In this document: positions 1-28,745 of the stretch, in pieces
How positions within the stretch are numbered: position 1 is the first letter of the stretch
Layout: each line of letters opens with the position of its first letter
Assembly (NCBI GenBank): GCA_000149265.1
Contig: CH003181.1
Location: forward strand, 30,212-94,211
DNA: 64,000 bases
Direction: 5' to 3'
Source: Ciona savignyi
Lineage: Eukaryota > Chordata > Ascidiacea > Phlebobranchia > Cionidae
Position numbers and translations under genes: made by a program
The notes under the pieces: generated by a model
What the model was told of the DNA's origin: nothing
Database searches by the model: none
What the model saw: only the letters and a program-made list of their open reading frames with translations

Positions 1-884
1 CACGAACAATCGTCAGATTACTTCGCGCCAACCGTCGGGTTACCAGGGCTATTGCAGTGTGTTATGTATGATTCACACATTCCTTTAGTTTTGTGGAACC
101 CATTCACCCGCTGGGTTCAAAACATTGTAAAGTTTATCATTTTTTATTATAATATTGCATTTAATCTTTGTGAGTACCTACTGTTCGTTGTTTTTAATTT
201 GTTTTGATCGTATGTTAAGTGCTGCAATGCGAGTCGTAGCTAACTTCAATTTGGGCATACCTGAATTATTACGTCCCAGAGATAAACTGTTTTCTAGCTG
301 AGCTAAAAAATGCGTCTTTTGTAAGATGATAAAATTGTTTTGCAGGTTTTATAAAGGTCGGACGGTTTCGTTATAAAAGAAAACCAAAGAAAAGCTAGAA
401 TAATGTTTACAACTGAACTGTTAAAGTTTAAATCAATAATAAAATATTGGCTAAAAGGTTAGCATGAGAATACCAGACAAAAATACAATTTGTTATTTTG
501 AAAGCGATTGGGCAACGTTAGGCAACTTAGAAATGCAATTTTTCTACTTTTCATTAAAATGTACATATATTATCCTTTTAAATGTTTTCTTCTTTCTTTT
601 TAAACAAAACACACACTTTTAATTTAATTGTACAGGAGGTTTGGCTGTCACGTCTAACTATAGCCTACCTTTTCAAAATATGTAGTTTGAGTATAGACGT
701 GTTTTAACCACGGGCGTTTGGCCGTCTTTTTTCTTCAATTTTTGTCGTATATAAGTACCTGTTGCCTGTTTTAATCGCAGAAACAAAAAATTACTAAACT
801 AAAAACTAAATTAGCGTAGAAATTTCCAGTGCTATATCGATTAATCTTACTACATACATCTTGGTGAAAATGTCAGTAACTTAC

Positions 885-1005
885 CCATCCCCCGTTTTTC
901 CGCGCTCAGTTTCGAACCCATTAAGATTTTGTCACTAAGACCGTTTTAGTATGAAGTCTGTATCTGTATCGGTCGCGTTACCCATTCGGCCACACGTACT
1001 TTCCA
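885..1005 (-). repeat. Family-B short tRNA-like SINE
   Basis: Minus-oriented: AGTTTCGAACCCA (B-box), AAGACCGTTTT, CGGTCGCGTTACCCATTCGG (A-box side). Confidence 0.7.
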
Positions 1006-1072
1006 TACGCTTTCTAATTACCTGTGTCCTTTAGGTAACAAAGTGACCTCAACCTAGTGGATAAAATTCGTC

Positions 1073-1353
1073 TGACCGTTTAGCTCAGTTGGTTGGTGCG
1101 TCTTTTTCAGCCAAAAGTTGGAAAGTTTAAAACTGGTCGCTAGCTAGCCGGTTGTGTCTTTGGGCAAGACACTTAACGTACATTGCCTGAACCCAGCGGA
1201 TTATTGGGTTCTAGTAAATTGAAGAAACGTCTGAATCATACACAACACACTGTAATAGATTTGGTAACCCGACGGTGGTCTTGGAGTAAACTGACAATTG
1301 CCCGTGTAATGGCGCCCCACGTGTTTTCACATTACCATGAATATCCTGCTGTG
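1073..1353 (+). repeat. Family-A tRNA-derived SINE
   Basis: Head with TTTAGCTCAGTTGG (A-box-like), then GGTCGCTAGCTAGCCGG, GGGCAAGACACTTAACG, ACACAACACACTG and tail ACCATGAATATCCT. This ~290-bp family is the most abundant repeat in the window. Confidence 0.75.
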
Positions 1354-1362
1354 CTAAATAGT

Positions 1363-1485
1363 ACAGTCGTGTGGCCAAATGGTTAACGCGACCGGTACAT
1401 ATACCTACTCCTATACAAAAACGGTCCGAGTAACGAGCCCACCATGGGTTCGAAACTTGGCTCAGTAAAAAAAAATAATAATAAA
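1363..1485 (+). repeat. Family-B short tRNA-like SINE
   Basis: GTGTGGCCAAATGGTTAACG resembles a Leu/Ser tRNA A-box and GGGTTCGAAAC a B-box. Ends in an A-rich tail, with about 100 bp in total. Confidence 0.75.
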
Positions 1486-1865
1486 TGTCGTGGCTGAATG
1501 GTAACCGATACATATACCAACTTACGTACCAATAACAGTCTTAGCAACGAGCCTATGGATTCAAAACTGAGTATGGTAAAAAATAAGAAAAAAATATACA
1601 AAATCAACCTACAAAAATTAACAACCTATACAAAAATTAAATACAAATCAACCAACCAATTACCCTTTTACCTTTTTAGATTTTGCCACATCGGTTAAAT
1701 AATTAATGGGGTAAAATGGTTTGGGTTCCCAGTCGAAAGGTTGTTGGGTCGAGACTAGTCACTTGCTAATTCGTCGTGTCCTTGGTTGAGTCACTTAAGA
1801 TAGGCATCGCCTAAATCTAGACCACGGGTCGTTTTACTGCTCCTGTAGCGAGGTCTTAATAAGTT

Positions 1866-2000
1866 TATACCCATTGATAAGTGAAACAAATAGAAGAACA
1901 CTCGTTCTTTATCTCACACAGTGTTGTTTTCCTTTATTGCGAATATATTATTAGGTTTGCGGCCTTCAGGAATTTTAATTTTGTGGAGTATCAGTTAAAA
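1866..2000. repeat. Diverged copy of the 15190 family
   Basis: Shares GTGAAACAAATAGAAGAACA-like and GCGGC..TTTTGTG blocks with 15300-15415 in the same orientation. It abuts the 3' end of the sulfotransferase gene. Confidence 0.45.
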
Positions 2001-2082
2001 TGGCTCATCAAGTGCAAAAGATTGCCGACTTTTGCCATAGACGTAGTGAATAATATAAACAATTTGTAAAAAATATTTATGT

Positions 2083-5000
2083 TCAATTAAATAACCAAGA
2101 TGCGTTAAATTTTGAACCCACCAACTTTACCAACTCTAAGTTGGGTCCCCGGTAAAAGTCCCTTAAAGTTTTATACACTTTCTCCGGCATTGTAGATAAT
2201 ATTGTCCCGTTTTGTACGGACCGAGTATTTCCCTTTGCATTTGAAAGGCACTTTACATTTTTCGCACTTTTAGAGTAGCAAAAGAACCCTTTCTTCTCGT
2301 TGTATACGAAATTGTTCTCGGTAAGTTCAATTTCCAAGTTAAGAAACCGTTGCAAGTCAAGCATGACTGACGCCGGGTCACGTGAGAATTCATCGCCGTC
2401 CAAGATCAAGAAATCGTCCAGGCGAAAGTACTGTAACCAACGTTTTAGATGGTAGGCGTACATTCCAACTTGAAATATATGAGGCAAATTCATGATTTGC
2501 GTATAGTTTATTAGTTCATGTCGGCCGTAATGAACACCGGCCAGGTTCTTTGTCACTAGTTCTTCAAAAGAAGCGAACTGCTTCATCTGAAATTAGAAAT
2601 CTTTTATTTTGCACGGTCGTGTGGCCGAATGGTTAAACTGACAGTACATACTACCAAATAAAAAACGGTCTTAATGACGAAACGGTAATGGGTTCGAAAC
2701 TGAGCTCGAAAAAAATGTATTTGCGTAGATGTAAGATTGAAACAGATGGTGTTTGTGTAAGCACTTTATCAGGTTTTGGTCATAAAAGACAGTACGTCAT
2801 TTTTATATAGTTTAGTTTGCTTTATGATGGTAATAAGGATAGGATAGGATTTTTACGTTTATCGCCGTGAATGGTAAAACCAATAATCGACAATTTAGCA
2901 ACAGTTTTGATTTTGCACCCTTTTTAATAAAAGGTGACGAACTAAACGATAAAGCTATTCGATCGAACTGCCACTGCTAGCAAAGTTTTTAGGGCAGGTA
3001 GCCAAATCGCTGAGTGTTACTTTTTTATTTTAGCAACTTCGGCATACAGTCTAACAACTTATAAGTATAAGCCAACCTATCCCAGATACACTCTTATGAA
3101 AGGGATGGGATATTATATTCATGTTCATTGTTATGAATGGGAAAACGCAAGGGGCGTTAACACACGGGTAATCGGCAATGGCGGGGAGCTATTACAGTGT
3201 GTTGTGTCTGATTGAGACATACCTTTAATTTAGTAGAACCCATTATTCCATTGGGTTCAGGCAATGTCCGCAAAGTGCCTTTCCCAATGACACAACCGTT
3301 TAGCTAGCGACCAGTTTCGATCAAGAAACCTTTGGGTGAAAGGCTACCCACTAACCCACCACGCTATTCGGTCGGGTAAACCATTGCTTATGCTTTGGCG
3401 TGGCCGAGTATTTAACGCGGCCGATACATGTTCTGAATTGAGAACATGAAAATAGAAAACATGTTCTGATAATAGAAACATGGAGTAAAGATATCAGCAT
3501 GGATTCGAAACCTAACCCAATACAAAAATACACTCTCTTACATTAGCTTTGGCATAAGAAGTTCCAACGCTTAGGACGTGTTTGTAATCAGAGTAAATTC
3601 TTAGAACTGGATCACACAGCATTAAAACTAGTTTAATCGGTCTTCCACTGTACAGGTCGTATACGCGTTTGGCAGCATTAGGGTAAACAAAATACTTCGG
3701 AGTTTTTTCAAACGTGACTTCGTCTTCGAAAGTGTATGGCATCAGAGATCTATATGATAAGAAAAATATAAGTGGATGAATGTAGTCCGGTCGATTAGCT
3801 GGGTGGTTTAGTGCGCCGCCTTTGAGCTGAAGGGCTGTGGGTTCGAAACTGGTCGGTAGCTAGTCGGCTGTGTCTTTGGGCAAGGCACTTAACGAACATT
3901 GCCTGCATAATCTGTTCCACTAAATTAAAGGAACGTGTGAATCATACACAACATAGTGCAATAGCTGTAGCAACCTGACGTTTTCCCATTTACGAAATAA
4001 AACATGTATATTCTATCCTAATGTTATTTAAATAATGTTGTTGAAATAATCCACGGTTACCATTTAATAACGACAATGTTCCGGTTGATGCAGCTATTGC
4101 GGTGTGTTGTGCATAATTAAGATGCTCTGTTCGTTTGAATAAAGTCAAATAATCCACCGACTTCAAGCAATATCCGATAAGTGCTTTGCCAAGTACACAA
4201 CCTATTAGCTAGCGACCAGTTTCGAACTCACGGCTGTTTGGCTAAAAAGTAATGAACTAACCCACCAAGCCATTCGAACGGAAATTGTTTAAAAACAACC
4301 CATCGTTTTTTTTATTCTGTTACGAATCGATGTTAAAATCAAAATATTACATTAAGTATGAATATAGGCTTTACTATATTGGCTTAATTTTTGGTTAAAC
4401 GATTAAAAGGTATTTTTAATTTCATACATAACTTTAGACCATAAATATATATAATTTCATACATAACTTTAGACCGACAAATATATGTGAAAAAATATAG
4501 ATGTCCATATCAATTTCCAGATTACAAATAATTATTTTAAAATATACTTTCATTTTTGTTTATATAGTTTTATTTCCCCTAAATATGGTTAAAATCGTTC
4601 GTTCCAAGTTGTCACACGGTTAGGACGTAATATGATGAAAATCTCACCGATAGTATTGCTCTCCCTTGGCATAGTATTCCTCCGTGTCGAAAAAATGAAC
4701 TTCGTAAACTGCTGGTGTTTTTACTTTCGGGTGGTTCGCTAAAAAGCTCTGTAATGCTCCCGTGCCGCATTTCATTTGCCCCGATGCATATTGCCTTGGG
4801 TTATAAGTTAATTACAGGATATTCATATTTATCACTGTGGATGGGAAAACCAAGAGAGTTAATAGGCCTACTCGGGCAATCGTCAGATTACTTCGCTCCC
4901 ACAGGCGTTCTTTCAATTTGGTAGACCCTATATTCTTCCGTTGCAATAACGGGGATAAACATGAATATCCTATCTTAACCTATTCTATAGCCAACATATC

Positions 5001-6060
5001 AAATAAATTAAAACTTCTGTTCACTTATCCTGTGCGAGATTATGTGCACATAATGTGCTAGCTCGATTATGTGTCTTAATGGCAAATTAAATAATGAATT
5101 TTCTTACAGAAGAACTCTCACCTGTGGCAAATGTTGCCTTTTCCCGCCATTTTCAAACAAATGCATTTTGTCATCTTCATCTCTTTGTGCAAACGTCTGT
5201 GTGGGTTAATTAAAAATATGTTTTATTGTGTACGTATATAGTTATCCCTATATCAGGGATCGGCAACCTTTTGCACTTAAAGAGTCATTTTACCCGGTAT
5301 TTCACAAAATAAAATCACTGGAACCCGCAAAACTAATAATATTTTCGTATAAAAAGCAAAATAAGACTATGAGAGATAAAAAACGCGAGTGTTATTGTGT
5401 TTGTTTCACTTATGTATTGGTATTAAACATATTAAAGGTTCAATAGCCAACAGTGGCAATAAAATTAATAAGAGCCGCATCAGAAGGGTGTAAAAGCCGC
5501 AGGTTGCCGATCCCTGTCTGTATATATTATAGGGTTCCATGACAACTGAACCCCTTACAACTGAACCCCTTACAACTGAACCCTTACAACTGAACCCTTT
5601 ACAACTGAACCCCTACAATTAGGCCCCTTACAACTGAACTCCTTTTAACTGAACCCCTTTAAACTGAAACCCTTTACAACTGAACCCATTTCAATTGAAC
5701 CTCTTTACAACTGAACCCCCTTTTCAGTTAAAAGGGTTCTGTTTAAAGGGGTTCAGTTGTAAAGGGGTTCAGTTGTAGGAGATCAGTTGTAAGGGGTTCA
5801 GTTGTAAGGGGTTCAGTTGACTGGTCACCATATTATAGTTGTACGTATATATCTTTATATGTACGCCCATATAAAACTAATGCTCTACTTGCATGATGAA
5901 AAGTATGAAAATCAGTATACTAGTTCTAAAGGGGATTGAATGATAGGTTTTAAGTTAAATTTGTAACGCAACCTACCGATAAATCTTCGTTGTAAATTTC
6001 CACAAGCACAATCAAAGCTGATGTGAAAATAACTACAAGAAATCCAACCATAAACTTCAT
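2083..6060 (-). CDS. HS3ST: Heparan sulfate glucosamine 3-O-sulfotransferase-like (5 exons)
   Basis: Type II Golgi enzyme expected to move sulfate from PAPS to the 3-OH of glucosamine in heparan sulfate. Exons in transcript order (minus strand): 6060-5977, 5196-5122, 4794-4648, 3749-3542, 2586-2083. Exon 1 gives a short N-terminus and a hydrophobic signal anchor (MKFMVGFLVVIFTSALIVLV). Exon 2 is a polar stem ending LPQ, and exon 3 opens AICIGA, matching the family's LPQAIIIG start of the sulfotransferase fold. Exon 3 also carries YEVHFFD, with the expected catalytic Glu; the exon 3/4 join reads YYRSLMP, then TFEKTPKYF. Exon 5 has the GMYAYHLKRWLQYF segment and the KGFFC..C disulfide region. 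All joins are GT..AG and keep frame except inside exon 3, where one extra base near 4773 breaks the frame in the PAPS loop. The usual LRDP reads LMLCDP, losing an arginine expected to bind PAPS. About 338 residues if the frame is continuous. It may be a pseudogene, an allele or a sequence error. Confidence 0.82.
2616..2716 (+). repeat. Family-B short tRNA-like SINE
   Basis: CGGTCGTGTGGCCGAATGG and GGGTTCGAAACTGAGCTCG followed by an A-run. It starts about 30 bp upstream of the last HS3ST exon. Confidence 0.75.
3096..3385 (-). repeat. Family-A SINE in HS3ST intron 4
   Basis: Minus-oriented from GGGATGGGATATTATATTC to ACGCTATTCGGTCGGG, containing GTGTTGTGTCTGATTGAGAC. Confidence 0.75.
3787..4022 (+). 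repeat. Family-A SINE in HS3ST intron 3
   Basis: CGGTCGATTAGCTGGGTGG head, GGGTTCGAAACTGGTCGG B-box, CTTTGGGCAAGGCACTTAACG, tail near 4015. Confidence 0.75.
4080..4281 (-). repeat. Family-A SINE, 3' part missing
   Basis: GCAGCTATTGCGGTGTGTTG through AGCTAGCGACCAGTTTCGAA to ACCAAGCCATTCG. It lacks the GGATAGGATATTC tail. Confidence 0.65.
5254..5516. mobile_element. Short hAT-like element in HS3ST intron 1
   Basis: Ends CAGGGATCGGCAACCT and AGGTTGCCGATCCCTG are inverted repeats of a non-autonomous hAT type. Both ends contain GCCGC/AGAGTC-like subterminal motifs shared with fragments at 7565, 15190, 23940 and 26727. No intact 8-bp duplication is visible. Confidence 0.7.
5531..5838. repeat. Inverted pair of 15-19 bp tandem arrays (large palindrome)
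   Basis: From 5531 to ~5717 about ten units of ACAACTGAACCCCTT occur; from ~5718 to 5838 the reverse complement AAGGGGTTCAGTTGT is repeated. The two arms could form a long hairpin. Lies in HS3ST intron 1. Confidence 0.9.
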
Positions 6061-6829
6061 GATAGCCCCTATATATGTTGCCTGTGCAAGAATAAGCTAT
6101 AGTTTATCTGACAGTCAGTCGAAAGGTGATGGGTCAAAGCCATTGGCTTGGTGGATATATACTTGGTAAAAGCGTCCCTAATATAACTGTCCAGACCCTT
6201 TCTATCATCAAAACCTTTTCCTATTATACTGTTACCTAGGTCATGTAATAAAAAATGTGGAATGCATGTAGGTATACATTGAACCTTGCTGCCCATAATA
6301 GCATATATTAAAACATTAGCTAAGTTTAACTTGTAACTTTTAAAGTTAACTTAGCTGCAGAAATTAACCTACCGGTAAGTTAACTTAACTAAACTTATAG
6401 ATACAGTGGTCACTCTGCTTCTAAATTTGTATAAAATGCTCTGCCCTACATATACCAGTTAACTGGTGCACTAATTTCTTTAGTTAATATCAAAAAGTAT
6501 TATTGTATACTATTGCTGGGTTCTTAATTATAACTTAGTTATGTCTTTTGCAATAGTTCGTGTGTGACCACATTCGCGTGTTTGTTAATGGTTTATTGGC
6601 TATGAAACCAATAATTATTTGATTAATGAAATTAAATAATTAATGTTTTTGGTTTTACTACAGTTTATTGTGCCGTTTTGTACGAGTAAAATGTTAACAA
6701 CATATATATAAAATTGGTTTGTGGGTGTCTTTATCTTTTGTTACAGAATAAACCTGGAAATACAAGTTGTACGTGAGTAACTTGATGTGCAGCGTATTGT
6801 CTTTAAAAAACGAACCTATCGGTTATGGC

Positions 6830-7125
6830 CAGTCGACCAGTTATTCTGGTGGTTTAGTGCGACACCTTTCAGCCGAAAGGTTTAAGATTCGAAACTGGTC
6901 GCTAACTAGCCGGTTGTGTCCTTGGGCAAGGCACTTAACTGACATTGCCCGAACTCAGCGGATTAATGCGTTCTACCAAATTGAAGAAACGTGTCTATCA
7001 TATACAACACACTGCAATAGCTCCGGTAACCCGACGTTGGGCGCGAGGTGATCTGATGATTGCCCGTGTGTTAACCCCTTGGTTTTCCTATTCACGGAGA
7101 TAAACATGAATATCCTATCCTACCA
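6830..7125 (+). repeat. Family-A SINE, nearly full length
   Basis: Head at GTCGACCAGTTATTCTGG, GATTCGAAACTGGTCGC, TTGGGCAAGGCACTTAACTG, tail GATAAACATGAATATCC. A partial second copy follows to about 7270. Confidence 0.75.
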
Positions 7126-7564
7126 TATAGCCTTTAGTGGATTATCGGTTTGCAGTAAAACTAAAGAAACCTCTTAATCATATACAACACACCGCAATAG
7201 CCCCAATAACCGGTCGCTGAACACGAGATATACTGACGATTGCACGTTTCTTAAACCAATTATCCTGGATAAAACCAATTATCTTATCCTTATGTTGCTA
7301 GGTATATGTTCTAATTAGCCTACCCTTAAGATAGAAACTCGTATTTATATGAATGTACACCATGGTAAGGAAAAAATTCGCCATTTTTTTAACATCTTAA
7401 AAAGAAAACCGCCTTGTTATTAGAAAATTAATTCCTTTAGGCTCTTGTAAAATATGTTTTTCGGCTCGAAGCTAAACTAAAAGTTGGCGTGTCCGTTTTT
7501 TATCGAATTAACTAGACATGCAACGCGCGCACAGTAAACTTAGATTTAAAAAAATCAATAACTA

Positions 7565-7900
7565 GGCCAGGGGTCGGCAACCCCCAACATGCGTGGCACA
7601 AGTATCCAGCAAAAGGTTTCTTTCATGGCACTCCGCGTGATTTAACGCGCAATCAAAAATCAACACTATAGGTATGTGCAAACTTAAACTGTCTTCACTG
7701 CATAAAATCAACAGTCTTAAAATTCGTCAAAATATTGCTTCTAAGCTAACTGTTATAGCACCCTTGCTTTTTCTTTATATCTCTTGGTCGCGGATTGCGG
7801 TGGTAGGGGTAGGTGCATTTGGCCGCTCCTCGTCGTTTAGCCTGAAGTTCAACTTAGACTGTCTTTTCGTTGCAATGGTCGGTGGCTTACACTGATATCT
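7565..7900. mobile_element. hAT-like element, left end
   Basis: Begins CAGGGGTCGGCAACC, the same terminus as the element at 5254, followed by CATGCGTGGCACAAG. The right terminus is not clear; sequence to about 7900 may be its interior. An open frame here (7674-7895) is not recognised. Confidence 0.4.
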
Positions 7901-8683
7901 GATAATGACTACAAAGATAGATCACACTGCCGCTTCTTGTTTTTATTCGGAAATTTTGTAAGTTAGTTCATTCTGCTGGTTGTATTTTGTTCATAAAATC
8001 ACGACTATATAAATCCAAAAATTATAGGTCACGAGGACAGGTGAGGTGTGGGCGGTTATTGTAACTGTGTGAAATGGGTCGCGTTTATAAAAAAAAACAG
8101 CGTAGGCTACATTGCACCAAATAAACTTACAGTACTGTGTTGTAAACTACGACGCAATTAGTTTTCCAGTAATAAACACGTTTACATAATACACAAGCAA
8201 ACATTGTGTAAAAACGAATAATTTCCACAAATCGAACCAGCGATTCACCACACTGTACTTTCACAAAACGTTTTTTTTATTCTTGGGTAGGCCTACAGAA
8301 AAATACATACAATTCGACTTGTTTAACTAATTTTGGCGATCCTGCCAGGACAGGAGCGGCGCCCCCAAAACAAAGCCATACCCTTCTATTAGCTGTCAGC
8401 TTCAAGAGCCACGATTCTAAATTGTATTATCAACCCAAGCTCGAAAACAAAAGACAGACTGGTATTATGTGGGGAAAAGAAAGCTCTGGGAACGTTACCT
8501 GCAGTCATATTAGGGCAGTTTTACAACGTTGTAAGGAAGAGTCATATAGAACCAGTGATAACAACATGCGGCACATATTAAACAATGACTAAACCGCGGA
8601 TACAGAGCGGTGGTTACGATTTTGATCTAGGGATAAGATGGGATACTCATGTTTATCCCCGTGAAAGGGAAAACCAAGTGGTT

Positions 8684-8688
<5 letters not shown>

Positions 8689-8726
<38 letters not shown>

Positions 8727-8790
8727 CTCGAGCCAAGTTTCGAACCCATGATGGGCTCGTCACTAAGACCGTTTTTTTTGTATTGTAGTC
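8689..8790 (-). repeat. Family-B SINE with ~38-nt poly(A) tail (as poly-T), nested in family A
   Basis: A pure T run from 8689 to 8726 precedes AGCCAAGTTTCGAACCCATG and the rest of a minus-oriented copy. The flanks are both family-A tail sequence. The long uninterrupted tail suggests recent insertion. Confidence 0.75.
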
Positions 8791-8792
8791 AA

Positions 8793-9063
8793 GAATATTG
8801 TGTTTATCCTCGTGAATGGGAAAACCAAGTGGTTGACACACGGGCAATCGTCAGATCACCTTGCGCCCACTGTCGGGTTACCGGATTTCACTGTGTTGTA
8901 TATGATAGACACATTCCTTTAATTTGGTAGAACCCATCAACCCGCTGGGTTTAGGCAATGTCCGTAAAGTGCCTTGCCCACAACCAACTAGCAAGCGACC
9001 AGTTTCGCACCTGCAACCTTTCGATTGAAAGGCGACGCACTTTACTGTCAGACTAACCGGCCG
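8793..9063 (-). repeat. Family-A SINE
   Basis: Continues family A after the nested SINE: TTATCCTCGTGAATGGG to GACTAACCGGCCGG. It ends about 330 bp upstream of the PBX start codon. Confidence 0.75.
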
Positions 9064-9390
9064 GACTATGTGATGATAAATACTTCTTAAACCTGTTAAC
9101 GGTTTGGTTCTTGTTCCGTTCCGACTCCCAATTATAATTTACACCATAGATATTACTTCGTATTTTACAGGTAAATAAAGCACCCCGATAAATATAATTA
9201 TCACTATTACAACTATTCCACCAGTTGGCATAAAAGAGCAATTCAATTAGCGATTTCGCTTGAGGTTTGGTGGCGTTTTTCACGTTTTTATTTATATTCA
9301 TTGTGTATAATGCATACAGATTTTGTAAAATCAGCTTTCTTTAGATTCAATATAGGTCAAAATTTAGTTAAATACTAGTTTTCGAACACT

Positions 9391-27099
<17,709 letters not shown>

Positions 27100-27208
27100 T
27101 GACGTCATCTTTTTACGATGACGTCATCACTTGAATTGGTGATCTTTTCTTGATGTTGATGTCGCCGATTGTTGCCATTGATGATGTCATCACGTTTTGA
27201 TGACGTCA
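27100..27208. promoter_or_regulatory. Three TGACGTCA palindromes in the PBX 3'UTR
   Basis: Perfect 8-bp CRE/ATF palindromes at 27100-27107, 27119-27126 and 27201-27208, plus TGACGTAA nearby. Whether they act in DNA or RNA is unknown. Confidence 0.4.
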
Positions 27209-27438
27209 TTGTTTGATGACGTAAATCAACGTCATATTTCCATGACCTTTTAAATATTATGTCACAATTATGTTTCTATAATGTCAGAAATGGCAAAAAC
27301 AGAAATAGGAAACTCGTTTATATTGAATTGCCTCTAATTTAATGAGTAACGTCAACTTTTCCAACTCTTATATTGTTGAATGCACATTGCATCGAAATAA
27401 CGACTTAAGTTGTATGAAATCGCCTATCGAACTGTTAA

Positions 27439-27885
27439 TCAATCACGCCACAGTTTTTTATCACGTCTTCTTGGGTCGAAGAATAATTTTCGGGTGCTTT
27501 TGGCTTTAAAAACGGGTCCTTTGTGCTTAAAACTGCCACCGTTTTGTAAATCATACTCGGAATTTACAGAGTAAGCATTGACCTGTGTATCGGAGCCGCC
27601 GGGGCATGTGTTACTGTAGGGCGGAGCTCTTACGGAGGTGGTTTTTATATGGAAGTGTCTGTGTTTGTACCGTGCCATACTGTTACGCCGAATAATGTGT
27701 TTTTTATGTTCTGCCAAAAAAGTGCCGCTTTTTTGCTTCATTTGTATCACAAGCACCTGCATAAGCACGCCACTTAAGAGGTTACCAGCGTCGCAAAATT
27801 GATTGGCGACCACCCCTAAAAATAAGCTACAAAATTCATGTTTTCGGATATATATTGGTGTTATTCCGATTTGCTTTATACATTT
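27439..27885 (-). CDS. Hypothetical terminal exon antisense to the PBX 3' flank
   Basis: Open from about 27885 down to the stop at 27439 on the minus strand, ~148 codons without an ATG near its left part; the first good Met is inside. It holds a hydrophobic segment (SLFLGVVANQFCDAGNLLSG) followed by a basic, polar C-terminus rich in Lys/Arg/His. A TTTTTAG acceptor at 27823-27817 would start the exon in another phase. I do not recognise it. Length and composition make pure chance less likely, but no second exon was found. Confidence 0.3.
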   Translation of the reverse strand, partial: KCIKQIGITPIYIRKHEFCSLFLGVVANQFCDAGNLLSGVLMQVLVIQMKQKSGTFLAEHKKHIIRRNSMARYKHRHFHIKTTSVRAPPYSNTCPGGSDTQVNAYSVNSEYDLQNGGSFKHKGPVFKAKSTRKLFFDPRRRDKKLWRD

Positions 27886-28164
27886 TCAATAACTACTTGA
27901 ATCATTTAAAAAGCCATTCGGACAAAAGGGGCGGTTATGCAGGTGGCTTAAATCACACAAAACCCACAAATTGGAACTGTTTAAAAATTTGCACACGAAG
28001 TTTTAAAATGATGATGAAATTTCTTCTTGAAATTCGGTGCCGTTTAAATCGTTGCTGCAACTAATCCCAATATTTTGCTTAATAAATGAAATTCTCGTTC
28101 GTATGTGAATCTATGGCTGATTAAGGATCATGGTTTTTTGGTCTGTTGAAATAAGCAAGGTTGT

Positions 28165-28425
28165 TATAGGAACCCATTAATCCGTTGGGTTTAGGCAATG
28201 TCCGTGCCTTGCCCAAAGATACAACCGACTAGCTAGCGACCAGTTTCGAATCTGAAACTTTTCGCCTGAAAGTCGACGCGCACTAAACCACCAAGCTAAT
28301 CAGTCAAATACATCCTCAGTTTACATCGAAGAGTGCGATATTATCTGACGAGTGCCTGTGTGTAACGCCCTTAACGTTTACCCATTCATGGGAATAAACA
28401 TGGAAATCCTATATTATCCTAGGCT
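28165..28425. repeat. Family-A SINE pieces in both orientations
   Basis: 28165-28312 is minus-oriented head sequence; 28330-28425 is plus-oriented tail, so two fragments abut. Confidence 0.65.
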
Positions 28426-28535
28426 TCGCACAATGCATGTCTACCGTCGGTTTATTCAAGCGAGTAAACTGTGTTAACTAAAATAGAGATATTGTTACTG
28501 CTTTTTTCAACCCGACAATCCACTAGATTCAGAAA

Positions 28536-28745
28536 ATGCTGGGCAACGCTAAAAGCAGGAAAAGCGGGAAGGAGGGAAACTGCTCACTAAAATTACGGAA
28601 ACCAATTTTAACCCATCCCTAAACACTAATCTTAACCCAAAGACTAAACCTAACTCTAGCCCCATGTTTAAAACTAACCCTAATGTCATAATCTTCATTT
28701 TAGCATGCAGTTTCCCGCCTTCCCTCCTTATAGTTTTTCCCGAAA
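28536..28745. mobile_element. MITE-C copy 2
   Basis: GGGCAACGCTAAAAGCAGG start, GGAGGGAAACTGC arm, AACCC-rich core and GCAGTTTCCCGCCTTCCCTCC arm match copy 1 in the same orientation. Confidence 0.65.

Larger units (their letters stand above)
6061..9390. other. Intergenic: HS3ST start to PBX start
   Basis: Contains family-A SINEs (6830-7270, 8640-9063), the hAT-like end at 7565 and AT-rich single-copy DNA. No exon could be supported. Promoters of both divergent genes should lie here, but no core motif stands out. Confidence 0.6.

Noticed and set aside
1363-1485. Possible tRNA-Leu/Ser gene
   Set aside because: A- and B-box-like motifs are present, but the acceptor stem, anticodon arm and spacing do not fold as a tRNA and the copy ends in an A-tail; it is a SINE.
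1211-1607. Overlapping minus-strand ORFs of 74-100 codons
   Set aside because: They lie wholly inside family-A and family-B SINEs; the frames are repeats read through, not genes.
4715-4924. Plus-strand 69-codon ORF
   Set aside because: Antisense of HS3ST exon 3 joined to a SINE fragment.
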